Part shown: positions 7,012-14,160 of the stretch, piece after piece | Numbering within the stretch: the first letter of the stretch is position 1 | Layout of the letters: each line of letters starts with the position of its first letter | DNA from: DASVXQ01 sp036392615 | GTDB lineage: Bacteria; Actinomycetota; CALGFH01 | NCBI GenBank assembly: GCA_036392615.1 | Contig: DASVXQ010000181.1 | Span: 1-23,493, forward strand | DNA: 23,493 nt | Direction: 5' to 3' | Translations under genes and position numbers: made by a program | The notes under the pieces: generated by a model | The model's input: the letters and a program-made list of their open reading frames with translations, nothing else | Databases searched by the model: none | What the model was told of the DNA's origin: nothing

Positions 7012-8618
7012 GCGGCCGGACGATCTCGCTGCTGCTGTTCGCCGTCTTCGTGCTGGCGACCCTGTGGATCACCTGGTGGGCGTCGCGGCAGACCCGTTCG
7101 GCGGTCGACTTCTACGCTGCCGGCCGGCGCATCACCGGCCTCCAGAACGGCATCGCCATCTCCGGCGACTACATGTCGGCGGCCAGCTTCCTTGGGATCG
7201 CCGGGCTGATCGCGCTGTTCGGCTTCGACGGCTACCTGTACTCGGTCGGCTTCCTGGTCGCCTACCTGGTGGTGCTGCTGCTGGTGGCGGAGCTGCTGCG
7301 CAACGCCGGCAAGTACACCATGGCCGACGTGCTGGCCTACCGCCTGCGGCAGTCGCCGGTCCGCTCGGCGGCGGCGCTGTCCACCGTCGGCGTCTCGATC
7401 GTCTACCTGATCGCCCAGATGGTCGGCGCCGGCGCGCTGATGAAGCTGCTGCTCGGGTTGTCCGGCGAGGGGCCGGCGATCGCGGCGATCGTGGCGGTCG
7501 GCATCCTGATGATCGTCTACGTGACCTTCGGGGGGATGATCGGCACCACCTGGGTGCAGATCGTCAAGGCGGTGCTGCTGATCGGCGGCACGGTGCTGCT
7601 GTCGATCTTCGTGCTGGCGAAGTTCGGCTTCTCGCTGAACGCGCTGTTCGGCGCGGCCGCCAAAGCCAGCGGCAAGGGCGACGCCTTCCTGGCGCCCGGC
7701 CTGCGGTTCAAGAACAACGGCGTCGAGCTGGTCTCGCTCGGGCTCGCGCTGGTGCTCGGCACCGCCGGCCTGCCGCACATCCTGGTCCGCTTCTACACCG
7801 TGCCGACCGCACGGGCGGCGCGCACCAGCGTGAACTGGGCCATCGGCATCATCGGCAGCTTCTACATCCTGACCACCTTCCTGGGGTTCGGCGCCGCGGC
7901 GCTGGTCGGCAGCAACGCCGTCCGGGCCGCCAACCCCGGCGGCAACATGGCCGCCCCGCTGCTCGCCCAGGAGGTCGGTGGCGGCGCCGACTCGATCGGC
8001 GGCGACCTGTTCCTGGCCTTCATCTCCGCGGTGGCCTTCGCAACCATCCTGGCGGTGGTGGCCGGGCTGACGATCACCGCGTCGTCCAGCTTCGCGCACG
8101 ACTTCTACGCCAACGTGATCAGGCGCGGCCAGCGCGACGAGGCGAGCGAGGTCCGTGTGGCGCGGATCACCGCCCTGGTGATCGGGGCGATCGCGGTGGT
8201 GCTCGGGGTGGCGGCGCGCAACCTCAACGTCGCCTTCCTGGTCGGCCTGGCCTTCGCCGTGGCGGCCAGCGCGAACCTGCCGACCATCCTGTTCTCGCTC
8301 TACTGGAAGCGGTTCAACACCACCGGCGCGGTGGTCGGCATCCTCGTCGGGCTGATCGCCTGCCTGGTGATGGTCGCCATCGGCCCGACCGTGATCGGTC
8401 CCAAGGGCCTGTGGCTCAAGGGGACCGACCCGATCTTCCCGTGGGAGAACCCGGGCATCGTCTCCATCCCGCTCGGCTTCGCGGCCGCCTGGCTCGGCAC
8501 GCTGCTGTCGCGTGAGCCGTCGTCGGCGGAGCGCTACCAGGAGCTGCGCACCAGGGCCTACACCGGCCTCGGCGCCGAGGAGGTCGAGGCGGTCGAGGCG
8601 CAGACCGCACGCACCTGA
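7008..8618 (+). CDS. actP: Sodium/acetate-type solute symporter (SSS family)
   Basis: This 536-residue protein belongs to the sodium:solute symporter family and most resembles ActP/MctP monocarboxylate carriers (acetate, propionate, pyruvate). It begins with a membrane helix and then D-F-Y-A-A-G-R-R-I-T-G-L-Q-N-G-I-A, the family signature after helix 1, followed by G-D-Y-M-S-A-A-S-F-L-G. About 13 hydrophobic segments are visible. The loop G-L-P-H-I-L-V-R-F-Y-T-V is the usual one of the ActP branch, and A-S-S-S-F-A-H-D-F-Y marks the distal sodium-site helix region. The DUF485 gene upstream supports the assignment. The exact substrate among short carboxylates cannot be told. A strong palindromic terminator follows the stop. 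Confidence 0.92.
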   Translation: MSGRTISLLLFAVFVLATLWITWWASRQTRSAVDFYAAGRRITGLQNGIAISGDYMSAASFLGIAGLIALFGFDGYLYSVGFLVAYLVVLLLVAELLRNAGKYTMADVLAYRLRQSPVRSAAALSTVGVSIVYLIAQMVGAGALMKLLLGLSGEGPAIAAIVAVGILMIVYVTFGGMIGTTWVQIVKAVLLIGGTVLLSIFVLAKFGFSLNALFGAAAKASGKGDAFLAPGLRFKNNGVELVSLGLALVLGTAGLPHILVRFYTVPTARAARTSVNWAIGIIGSFYILTTFLGFGAAALVGSNAVRAANPGGNMAAPLLAQEVGGGADSIGGDLFLAFISAVAFATILAVVAGLTITASSSFAHDFYANVIRRGQRDEASEVRVARITALVIGAIAVVLGVAARNLNVAFLVGLAFAVAASANLPTILFSLYWKRFNTTGAVVGILVGLIACLVMVAIGPTVIGPKGLWLKGTDPIFPWENPGIVSIPLGFAAAWLGTLLSREPSSAERYQELRTRAYTGLGAEEVEAVEAQTART

Positions 8619-8639
8619 GGACTGCGGACGCTCCAAGCG

Positions 8640-8673
8640 CGATTCGGGGGAGCCCGCGGGCTCCCCCGAATCG
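8640..8673. terminator. 34-base perfect palindrome, bidirectional terminator
   Basis: A perfect 34-base palindrome (stem arm GATTCGGGGGAGCC plus the flanking C/G pair, centre CGCG) lies 21 bases after the symporter stop and 32 bases after the patatin gene stop. Placed between convergent genes it can act in both directions. There is no clear U-tract, which is common in GC-rich actinobacteria. Confidence 0.75.
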
Positions 8674-8705
8674 TTCCCCCTGGGCGCCGACCGCCCGCGG
8701 CCCGG

Positions 8706-9731
8706 CTACGCGGCGCCGCCGGCGGGCGCCGGGGTGCCGCTGGCCGGGTGCCAGTAGGTGTCGAGGTAGTGCTCGAAGCTCCAGTCGCCGAGGAAGCGCT
8801 TGGCGGCCCGCAGGCCCTCGCTGAACAGCTTGTCGCGGGTGGCCGCGTCGAGCTGGAAATCGGTCGACCTGACCCCGAAGGTGTCCACGAACACCGTGCG
8901 GTCCACCACCGACGGGTCGTCGAGGTGCATCTGGTCGTGGGCGTTGGACATGGTGGCGACCAGCGCCATGCCGAAGCGGATCACCCCATGGATGGTCGGC
9001 GCCGGCGCCTGGAGGTTGGCCTCCGGCTTGGCCGACAGCTTCACGCCAAAGGTCGGCCAGCGCGGCCGCCGGTCGTCGCGGCGGTCGAACACGTCGATCG
9101 GGAAGTTGGACAGCATGCCGCCGTCGGTCAGGTAGAGATGGCCCTTGCGGCCGGGCACCTCCAGCATGCACGGCTGGAAGAAGAACGGGATCGAGGCGGA
9201 GGCGCGCACCGCGTCGGCCACCGGCATCTCGTCGACCTGCCCGGGCCCGACGCCGAGGCGGCCGTAGTCCCACGGCAGCCGCAGCAGCCGGTTGTCGGAG
9301 ACGTCGGAGACGATCACCACCAGCTTGTAGGACCGCTCCGGCGGCAGCGCGCTGCCGGGGTCGTCCTGCCGGGTGATCTTGAGGTCGCCCCAGGTGCGCA
9401 CGCCCGCGTCGCGGAGCTGGCCGGCGACCCAGTCGTGCAGCCAGTCGCCCTTGTAGACGCCTTTGTGCAGGACGATCTGGAGGCCCGCGCCAAGGCGGCC
9501 GAACCGTGCCAGCACGCTGCCGTCCTGGAACTTGCGGTAGTCGATCTCCCGCATGATCCGCTCGAGCTCGGCCGGCTGGACGCCGGCGGCGGTCAGCGAG
9601 CCCACGATGGCGCCCGCCGAGGTGCCGGCCACGCGGCGGAACCGGTAGCCGTTGTCGCTGAAGCTGCGGATGGCGCCGACCAGGCCGATGCCCTTGACGC
9701 CACCGCCTTCGAGCACGAGATCCGCATCCAT
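8706..9731 (-). CDS. Patatin-like phospholipase (RssA type)
   Basis: The 341-residue protein has all patatin hallmarks: the oxyanion-hole loop G9-G10-G11-V-K-G, the nucleophile elbow G-T-S38-A-G and the dyad aspartate D203 in T-D-G-G. Patatins hydrolyse acyl esters of phospholipids or other lipids through this Ser-Asp dyad. There is no signal peptide, so it acts in the cytoplasm or at the inner face of the membrane. The ATG at 9731 is preceded by GGGGAG; the frame upstream is only non-coding extension. It lies 71 bases downstream of the metallo-hydrolase gene on the same strand and may be co-transcribed with it. Physiological substrate unknown. Confidence 0.92.
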   Translation of the reverse strand: MDADLVLEGGGVKGIGLVGAIRSFSDNGYRFRRVAGTSAGAIVGSLTAAGVQPAELERIMREIDYRKFQDGSVLARFGRLGAGLQIVLHKGVYKGDWLHDWVAGQLRDAGVRTWGDLKITRQDDPGSALPPERSYKLVVIVSDVSDNRLLRLPWDYGRLGVGPGQVDEMPVADAVRASASIPFFFQPCMLEVPGRKGHLYLTDGGMLSNFPIDVFDRRDDRRPRWPTFGVKLSAKPEANLQAPAPTIHGVIRFGMALVATMSNAHDQMHLDDPSVVDRTVFVDTFGVRSTDFQLDAATRDKLFSEGLRAAKRFLGDWSFEHYLDTYWHPASGTPAPAGGAA

Positions 9732-9802
9732 TGGCGCGCTCCCCGCTGGAATCGTCGATGGCCCATCACAGACCGCCGGCGCCACCAGGTCAAGGACGCC
9801 CG

Positions 9803-10606
9803 TCACCCTCGCTCGGTGACGCGCGACACACCATCCGGGCCGACGGCGAAGACGCCGCCCTGGGCCGCCAGGTCGACCTCGCCGCCGAACCGCTCGGCGG
9901 CCAGCGCGCGGGCCTTGGCGCGGTCGGCGCCCGGCGGCAGGTGGGTCAGCACCAGGTGCCGCGCGCGGCCGGTCTCCGCGTAGCCGCCGGCCTGCGCGGG
10001 CGTCAGCGAGATGGCGCCGTCGCGCGGCTCGACCGGGCCGCCCGGCGACAGGAACGCCTCGCAGAGGAACAGGTCGCTGGAGTCGGCGATGCGTTGCAGC
10101 GCCTCGCACGGCCCCGAGTCGGCCGAGTAGGCCAGCGTGCGGCCGCCCGCGGTCGCGCGGAACCCGTAGGTCTCGATCCCGTGGACGGTGGCGACCGCGC
10201 CCATGGCCAGCCCGCCCAGCCGCACCGTCTCGCCGTCGGCCAGCTCGACCACCTCGAAGACGCTGGCCATCGCGCCCGGCTCTCTCACGAAGGCATCCAT
10301 GTGCGCGGACCAGCCGCTGGGACCGAACACCGGCAGCGGCCGCCCGCCGCGGACGCCGCCGACCAACAGCACGTGGTAGGCGAGCGGCAGGTCGGTGCAG
10401 TGGTCCGGGTGCAGGTGGCTGATCCAGACCGCGTCGAGCGCGTCGAGCGGGCAGTGCCGCTGCAGCTCCGCCAGGGTCCCGCCGCCGGCGTCGACCCAGA
10501 CGCGCTGGCCGGCCGCCTCCAGCAGGTAGCCGGAGCAGGGGCTGCCCGGCCCCGGGTAGGCGCCGGCGCAGCCGAGCACTCGCAGGCGCAGGTCCTCGCC
10601 GGTCAT
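9803..10606 (-). CDS. Metallo-beta-lactamase-fold hydrolase (RNase Z / phosphodiesterase-like)
   Basis: The 267-residue protein shows the metal-binding motif H64-L-H-P-D-H69, the D-S-G loop (A-Y-S-A-D-S-G-P-C) and the late histidine in L-T-H-L-P-P. The order and spacing fit the RNase Z/ElaC-like branch of the metallo-beta-lactamase fold, whose actinobacterial members include cyclic-nucleotide phosphodiesterases (Rv0805/MSMEG-type and similar) and uncharacterised hydrolases. It lacks the exosite arm expected of a true tRNase Z. The ATG at 10606 is preceded by GAGGAGG; its start lies 12 bases from the stop of the helicase remnant, which shares its strand. Substrate uncertain. Confidence 0.88.
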   Translation of the reverse strand: MTGEDLRLRVLGCAGAYPGPGSPCSGYLLEAAGQRVWVDAGGGTLAELQRHCPLDALDAVWISHLHPDHCTDLPLAYHVLLVGGVRGGRPLPVFGPSGWSAHMDAFVREPGAMASVFEVVELADGETVRLGGLAMGAVATVHGIETYGFRATAGGRTLAYSADSGPCEALQRIADSSDLFLCEAFLSPGGPVEPRDGAISLTPAQAGGYAETGRARHLVLTHLPPGADRAKARALAAERFGGEVDLAAQGGVFAVGPDGVSRVTERG

Positions 10607-10617
10607 CGGCCTCCTCG

Positions 10618-11175
10618 TCAGCGCTTGCCGATGGCAGCGGCCAACACCGCATCGGCGACACCGCGCGGCTCCAAGGCCGCGCGCCACGCCGGAACCCATA
10701 TCACGGTCCAGCCCAGCTCGGCCAGGTTCGCGTCGCGCGCGGCCGCCTGGCGGCGCTCCCGTCCGCGCGGGTCGCCCTCGGGGAACTCGTCGACCTCCAC
10801 GTCGATGCGGTGGCCGTCGGCGCCGATCAGCGTGATCGCCAGCGGGTAGCCCTCGTCGACGCCGCCGAGCGAGGCGTCGAGGCGCCCAGGCGGCGCAGCC
10901 GCACCCGGTCGCCGAACACCAGCAGCCGCTTGCGCGCCCGGCTGCCGGCCAGGTTGATCGGGTCCCGCTCCGCGTCCAGCCAGGCGACCGTCGCGGGATC
11001 GGCCTCGCCGGCCAGCACGGTGGAGAACAGCACCGTCTCGGACCTGCCCTGGAAGCTGTGGGCGGCGCCCACCCGCACGCCCTGGAAGCTGGCGCCGAAG
11101 CGCTCGTCGGAGAGCAGCCGGCGGATCAGCCTCGCCTGCTCGCGGCGGGGCGACCCGCGCGGCGGCGGGGGGCGT
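10618..11175 (-). pseudogene. Remnant of an AAA_12/UvrD-like helicase with endonuclease tail
   Basis: Two frames together encode the C-terminus of a superfamily 1 helicase. In the first (about 11170 to 10890), G-V-R-V-G-A-A-H-S-F-Q-G-R-S-E is helicase motif V/Va-like and N-L-A-G-S-R-A-R-K-R-L corresponds to motif VI. In a second frame (10890 to 10618), G-H-R-I-D-V-E-V-D-E-F followed by R-D-A-N-L-A-E-L-G-W is a restriction-endonuclease-fold (DUF559/VSR-like) tail of the kind fused to such helicases. The frame changes near 10890, where linker sequence also seems lost, and the ATPase half (Walker A/B) is absent. No start codon with a ribosome binding site is seen. It is a decayed 3' end of a much larger gene. 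Confidence 0.7.
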
Positions 11176-11187
11176 GAAGGGGGCGGC

Positions 11188-11514
11188 TCAGTCGGCGGCG
11201 GGGGCGAGGCGGCGTGGGTCACCGAGCAGGATCACCCAGGGCTCGACCGAGCCGATCTCGAGCAGCTTCATCGGCTTCCAGGGGTCCGCCTGGAGTTGTG
11301 TGCGGACCTCCTCTTCGCTGGCCGCCTCGACGATCAGCAGGGCCCGGTTGACCATCAGGCCCCGCTCGTCGCCCAGCGGCCCGCCGAGCACGATGAAGCC
11401 CTCGTCGGCCAGCCGGTCCATGAAGGTGGCGTGCTCGTCCCACGCGTCCTGCTCGCGCATGGTGCGCGACCCGTCCCACGCCGGGCCGTGCTCATGGATC
11501 ACCGCGAACAGCAT
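11188..11514 (-). CDS. YciI-family protein
   Basis: This 108-residue protein belongs to the YCII-related family, small dimeric alpha/beta-barrel-like enzymes. The core is visible as H-A-T-F-M-D-R-L-A-D-E-G-F-I-V-L-G-G-P-L followed by L-I-V-E-A-A-S-E-E-E-V and D-P-W. The conserved histidine and aspartate in W-D-E-H-A and near the D-P-W motif are the usual active-site pair. The ATG at 11514 follows GAGGAGG. A 185-base divergent spacer separates it from the CBS gene. Reaction unknown; relatives are linked with ECF sigma factors and with dehalogenation. Confidence 0.87.
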   Translation of the reverse strand: MLFAVIHEHGPAWDGSRTMREQDAWDEHATFMDRLADEGFIVLGGPLGDERGLMVNRALLIVEAASEEEVRTQLQADPWKPMKLLEIGSVEPWVILLGDPRRLAPAAD

Positions 11515-11631
11515 CGGAGCCTCCTCGTCTCTGCCCGCTGTTGCCTCGACCACCCACTACGGTGCACCAACCCTGTGACAGTCCGGCGCGACATGCCCGG
11601 CCGGGGCGGTTCCTCCTGGTCCAGGGGCGCC

Positions 11632-11650
11632 GCCCGGTTTAGTCCCGGGC
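11632..11650. promoter_or_regulatory. Inverted repeat upstream of the CBS gene
   Basis: GCCCGG-N7-CCGGGC is a perfect 6-base inverted repeat about 50 bases upstream of the CBS gene start. Its right half, TTTAGTCCCGGG, resembles the right half of a DosR/DevR box (AGTCCCGAA), but the left half does not contain GGGAC. An operator is possible; a true DosR box is not supported. Confidence 0.25.
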
Positions 11651-11699
11651 TTCTGCGGCCATCCAGCGGCATCTGAGGATCGAGGAGGAGGGTGGCGCA

Positions 11700-12152
11700 A
11701 TGCCGAAGACGGCCCGTGATGTCATGACCCCCGACGCCGAGTGCATCGGCGAGCAGGAGACGCTGCTCGACGCGGCCAAGAAGATGGCCGACCGGGGCTT
11801 CGGGGCGATGCCCATCTGCGGCGAGGACAACCGCCTCAAGGGCGTGCTCACCGACCGCGACATCGTGGTGAAGGCGCTGGCCAAGGGCAAGGACCCGGTG
11901 TCCACCCGCGCCGGCGAGCTGGGCGAGGGCAAGCCGGTCACCATCGGCGCCGACGACTCCATCGACGAGGCGCTGCGCACCATGGCCCGCTACAAGGTCC
12001 GCCGCCTGCCGGTGATCGACGGCCACGACCTGGTCGGGATCGTCGCGCTGGCCGACATCGCCAGGCAGCTCGACGACGACAGCTCCAAGGGCGACCTGAT
12101 CGAGGCGATCTCCGAGGGCCCCGCCCAGGAGAGCGGCCCCGGCCCGCAGTAG
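11700..12152 (+). CDS. CBS-pair domain protein (HRP1-like)
   Basis: The 150-residue protein consists of two CBS motifs (about 5-62 and 72-132), which fold into a Bateman module binding adenine nucleotides. Each ends in the usual form: L-K-G-V-L-T-D-R-D-I-V and L-V-G-I-V-A-L-A-D-I-A. Residues 1-10 (A-R-D-V-M-T-P) are the typical start of single-module proteins such as hypoxic response protein 1 of mycobacteria. There is no fused enzyme or channel domain; the tail (G-P-A-Q-E-S-G-P-G-P-Q) is disordered. GAGGAGGAGGG precedes the ATG. A strong hairpin follows 22 bases after the stop. Probably a stress or energy-state sensor; partner unknown. Confidence 0.92.
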   Translation: MPKTARDVMTPDAECIGEQETLLDAAKKMADRGFGAMPICGEDNRLKGVLTDRDIVVKALAKGKDPVSTRAGELGEGKPVTIGADDSIDEALRTMARYKVRRLPVIDGHDLVGIVALADIARQLDDDSSKGDLIEAISEGPAQESGPGPQ

Positions 12153-12173
12153 CCCAGGCGGGTCGCCGACGCC

Positions 12174-12206
12174 ACCGGCCCGGCGGGTCGCCTCCGTCGG
12201 GCCGGT
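12174..12206. terminator. Strong stem-loop after the CBS gene
   Basis: A 13-pair stem (ACCGGCCCGGCGG against CCGTCGGGCCGGT, with one G-T pair) encloses a 7-base loop, beginning 22 bases after the CBS stop and ending just before the stop of the minus-strand SnoaL remnant. It fits a factor-independent terminator without a U-tract and could serve both strands. Confidence 0.7.
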
Positions 12207-12215
12207 TCACGCTGT

Positions 12216-12390
12216 CTAGTGGGTCACCGTCTCGGCGAGCGGGCGTTGCTCGGCCGGAGGGGCGTCGCCGTGGCGGTGGACGACCTTCCACTCGCCGTCC
12301 TCGCGGCGGTAGACGTGGGGACCCGCAGGACGTACGGCTCGACCGGGGCGCCGTCGATGGCGCGATACAGGACCGTTATGGCCGGCCCGG
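12216..12390 (-). pseudogene. SnoaL/NTF2-like remnant with one-base frameshift
   Basis: The last 35 codons read H-V-Y-R-R-E-D-G-E-W-K-V-V-H-R-H, the characteristic final strand of SnoaL-like/DUF4440 proteins. Immediately upstream, in the next frame, A-I-T-V-L-Y-R-A-I-D-G-A-P-V-E-P-Y-V-L-R-V continues the same fold. Restoring one base near 12318 (CGGGTC[A]CCCAC) gives L-R-V-T-H-V-Y-R-R-E-D, so a single deletion explains the break. The N-terminal two thirds of the domain are missing. The remnant lies inside the upstream region of the dienelactone-hydrolase-like gene, on the other strand. Confidence 0.7.
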
Positions 12391-12458
12391 GGCCGCGGGG
12401 ACGCTGTCGTGGCGGCACGGTAGCTTCTCCGGGTCCGCCAACCGAACCGGGAGGAACC

Positions 12459-13106
12459 ATGTCCGAGAGCGCAGTGGATTACCTCGCCGAGCCGGACGGC
12501 CAGGCGGCGGCCGGGGTGCTGGTGGCGCACGACTGGTACGGGCTGCTGCCACACGTCCGCGCCGCCTGCGACGAGCTGGCCGCGGCCGGGCTGGTGGCGC
12601 TCGCCCCCGACCTGTACGACGGCCGCACCACCACCGATCCGGAGCAGGCCGAGGCGCTGATGACTGGGCTGGATCAGGCCGCGGCCCGGGCGCGGCTGGA
12701 CGAGGCCGTCGAGACGCTGCGGGCCCGGTCGGGTGGCGGGCCGGTCGGGGTGCTCGGCTGGTCGCTCGGGGGAACGTTCGCCCTGCTCCAGGCGGCCACC
12801 GGCAGGGTCGACGCGGCCGCCGTCTACTACGCCGCCCTCGACGAGGACGACGCGGCCCGGATCCACTGCCCGGTCCTGCTCCATCGGGCCGAGAACGACG
12901 AGTTCGACCCGCCGGAGTTCTACGACCGGTTCGTGGCGGCGCTGAAGGCCGCCGGCACCGAGGTGGCGGTCCACACCTGGCCGGGCACCGAGCATTCGTT
13001 CGCCAACGGCGACGTGGCCCTGCACGTCCCCGATGCCGCCGCCAAGGCCTGGTCGATCACCGTCCAGTTCCTGCGCGACCACCTGGCCGGGGCCGCGGCC
13101 GGCTGA
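12459..13106 (+). CDS. Dienelactone hydrolase-family alpha/beta hydrolase
   Basis: The 215-residue protein fits the dienelactone hydrolase (DLH) family by length and motifs: V-A-H-D-W-Y-G near the N-terminus, the nucleophile elbow G-W-S102-L-G-G, the acid in E-N-D-E-F-D-P (D150) and the histidine in T-E-H179-S-F. Classical DLH uses cysteine at the nucleophile position; here it is serine, so the protein is better described as a DLH-fold serine esterase than as a true dienelactone hydrolase. GGGAGG lies just before the ATG at 12459. No aromatic-degradation genes are nearby. An NTF2-like half gene follows in the same frame after the TGA. Confidence 0.9.
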   Translation: MSESAVDYLAEPDGQAAAGVLVAHDWYGLLPHVRAACDELAAAGLVALAPDLYDGRTTTDPEQAEALMTGLDQAAARARLDEAVETLRARSGGGPVGVLGWSLGGTFALLQAATGRVDAAAVYYAALDEDDAARIHCPVLLHRAENDEFDPPEFYDRFVAALKAAGTEVAVHTWPGTEHSFANGDVALHVPDAAAKAWSITVQFLRDHLAGAAAG

Positions 13107-13127
13107 GCGCCTCGCCGCCGGCGCTCG

Positions 13128-13571
13128 GTGGTGTTCCGCACCTACTGCAGCCAGTGGCCGGTCGACGGACGGCGCCACATCAGGCCGCCCATCCTCGATC
13201 CCGGACAGGCGCACCCCGGTGACGTCGTCGGCCGCTACCAGGCCGCGCTCGAGGCTGGTGACGCCGAAGTGGTGGTGAGCACGTTCGCGCCGGATGGCTA
13301 CCTCCGCGAGCCCATCGGCCCGCACTCCACCCACCGCGGCGCCCGGGGGCTCCGCTCCTTCTTCACCAGGTGCTTCAGCGCGGGCGGCGGCATCGGGCTC
13401 CAACCCTGCGCCATGACCGACGACGGCGTGCGCTGCGCCCTGGAGCACAACTGCGCCCGCTGGGGCAGCCACGACCTGCGGCCCCAGGCGGGAATCGCGG
13501 TCTACCAACGCGGCCCGGACGGACTGCTGGCCGCGGCCCGCGTCTACGACGACGTCGAACCACCTGCATAG
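13128..13571 (+). CDS. NTF2/SnoaL-like domain protein, probably N-terminally truncated
   Basis: About residues 25-145 form one NTF2-like domain: D-V-V-G-R-Y-Q-A-A-L-E-A-G-D-A-E helix, F-A-P-D-G-Y-L-R-E-P, then G-L-R-S-F-F-T-R-C-F and closing strands R-C-A-L-E-H-N and A-A-R-V-Y-D-D-V. The preceding segment (V-F-R-T-Y-C-S-Q-W-P) reads like the end of a first, similar domain; I recall two-domain relatives. The frame is bounded upstream by the stop of the hydrolase gene, with which it is in phase. The only start is GTG at 13128/13131 with no ribosome binding site. I therefore think the first domain was lost. It could still be translated by coupling to the gene before it. Confidence 0.55.
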   Translation: MVFRTYCSQWPVDGRRHIRPPILDPGQAHPGDVVGRYQAALEAGDAEVVVSTFAPDGYLREPIGPHSTHRGARGLRSFFTRCFSAGGGIGLQPCAMTDDGVRCALEHNCARWGSHDLRPQAGIAVYQRGPDGLLAAARVYDDVEPPA

Positions 13572-13698
13572 CGCGCACCGGTCGACGATTCACCTCTTTC
13601 GGGCTATGCGTGCCGCGCTGCTGGACTTCGACAACCAGTGGGACGAGTGTGGGTGCCACGCCCACCGTCATCGGGAGGAGAGGAGAGGAGCCGAGGTC

Positions 13699-13929
13699 GT
13701 GGACTACAGGCTCGAGGTCCCGGCGCTGCCGGTCGCTGATGTGGACCGGGCCGAGGTGAGCGAGGTGTTCCACGACGCGGGCGGGGTGTTCCACCATGCC
13801 GGGACCCAGGGGCGGGTATCCGGTCCGGCTCCGGACCACCAGAGCTACGGCTCGTTCGCCTCGTTCAGCGACCCCGACGGCAACGGCTGGTTCCTCCAGG
13901 AGATCACCACATGTCTACCGGGCCGGTGA
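13699..13929 (+). CDS. VOC/glyoxalase-like gene with large internal deletion
   Basis: The first 18 codons (D-Y-R-L-E-V-P-A-L-P-V-A-D-V-D-R-A) are the first strand of a vicinal-oxygen-chelate domain. Codon 19 onward (E-V-S-E-V-F-H-D-A-G-G-V-F-H-H-A-G to S-D-P-D-G-N-G-W-F-L-Q-E) is the end of the same kind of domain, with the closing metal-ligand glutamate. About 60-70 residues that normally lie between are gone, yet the frame is kept. Start is GTG at 13699 behind a GGAGAGGAG-rich leader. The 76-residue product cannot fold as a normal VOC module by itself. Either a pseudogene by in-frame deletion or a fragment; the next genes on the strand are intact. Confidence 0.6.
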   Translation: MDYRLEVPALPVADVDRAEVSEVFHDAGGVFHHAGTQGRVSGPAPDHQSYGSFASFSDPDGNGWFLQEITTCLPGR

Positions 13930-13992
13930 CCCGGGCCCGGACCTGGGGTGCGTGCCGGACCGTCGCTTCTTTGGCAGAGGAGGAGTACCCGC

Positions 13993-14160
13993 ATGCCGAC
14001 GACCTACGATTCCGCGGCCGATCTGGCCGAGGCCCTGCGCCGCGCCGAGGCCGCGCACGGCGAGCACGAGAAGCGCACCGGGCAGCGAGACGAGAACTGG
14101 CCTGACTGGTACGCCGAGTACATGGTGGCGGAGCAGGCCGGGACGGAGCTGCCGACGTGA
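13993..14160 (+). CDS. Small helical protein coupled to a flavoprotein reductase
   Basis: The 55-residue protein starts at ATG 13993 behind GAGGAGG. It is one charged helix (D-L-A-E-A-L-R-R-A-E-A-A-H-G-E-H-E-K) followed by W-P-D-W-Y-A-E-Y-M-V, an aromatic motif I have seen at the ends of VOC-type and other small actinobacterial proteins, but I cannot name a function. Its stop overlaps the GTG start of the oxidoreductase (GTGA at 14157-14160), implying translational coupling and perhaps a physical or regulatory link with that enzyme. Confidence 0.75.
   Translation: MPTTYDSAADLAEALRRAEAAHGEHEKRTGQRDENWPDWYAEYMVAEQAGTELPT

Noticed and set aside
6789..8636. Long minus-strand frame opposite the symporter
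   Set aside because: Shadow frame rich in arginine, aspartate, glutamine and histidine; the plus strand encodes a clear membrane transporter.
11558..11580. TGTCACA on the minus strand upstream of the YciI-like gene as another ECF41 promoter
   Set aside because: No CGTC follows at 16 bases; the nearest similar sequence is CGTA after 12 bases. Chance occurrence of the -35 element is more likely.
11632..11650. DosR/DevR box in front of the HRP1-like CBS gene
   Set aside because: Only the right half resembles the box; the left half lacks GGGAC. Kept only as an unassigned inverted repeat.
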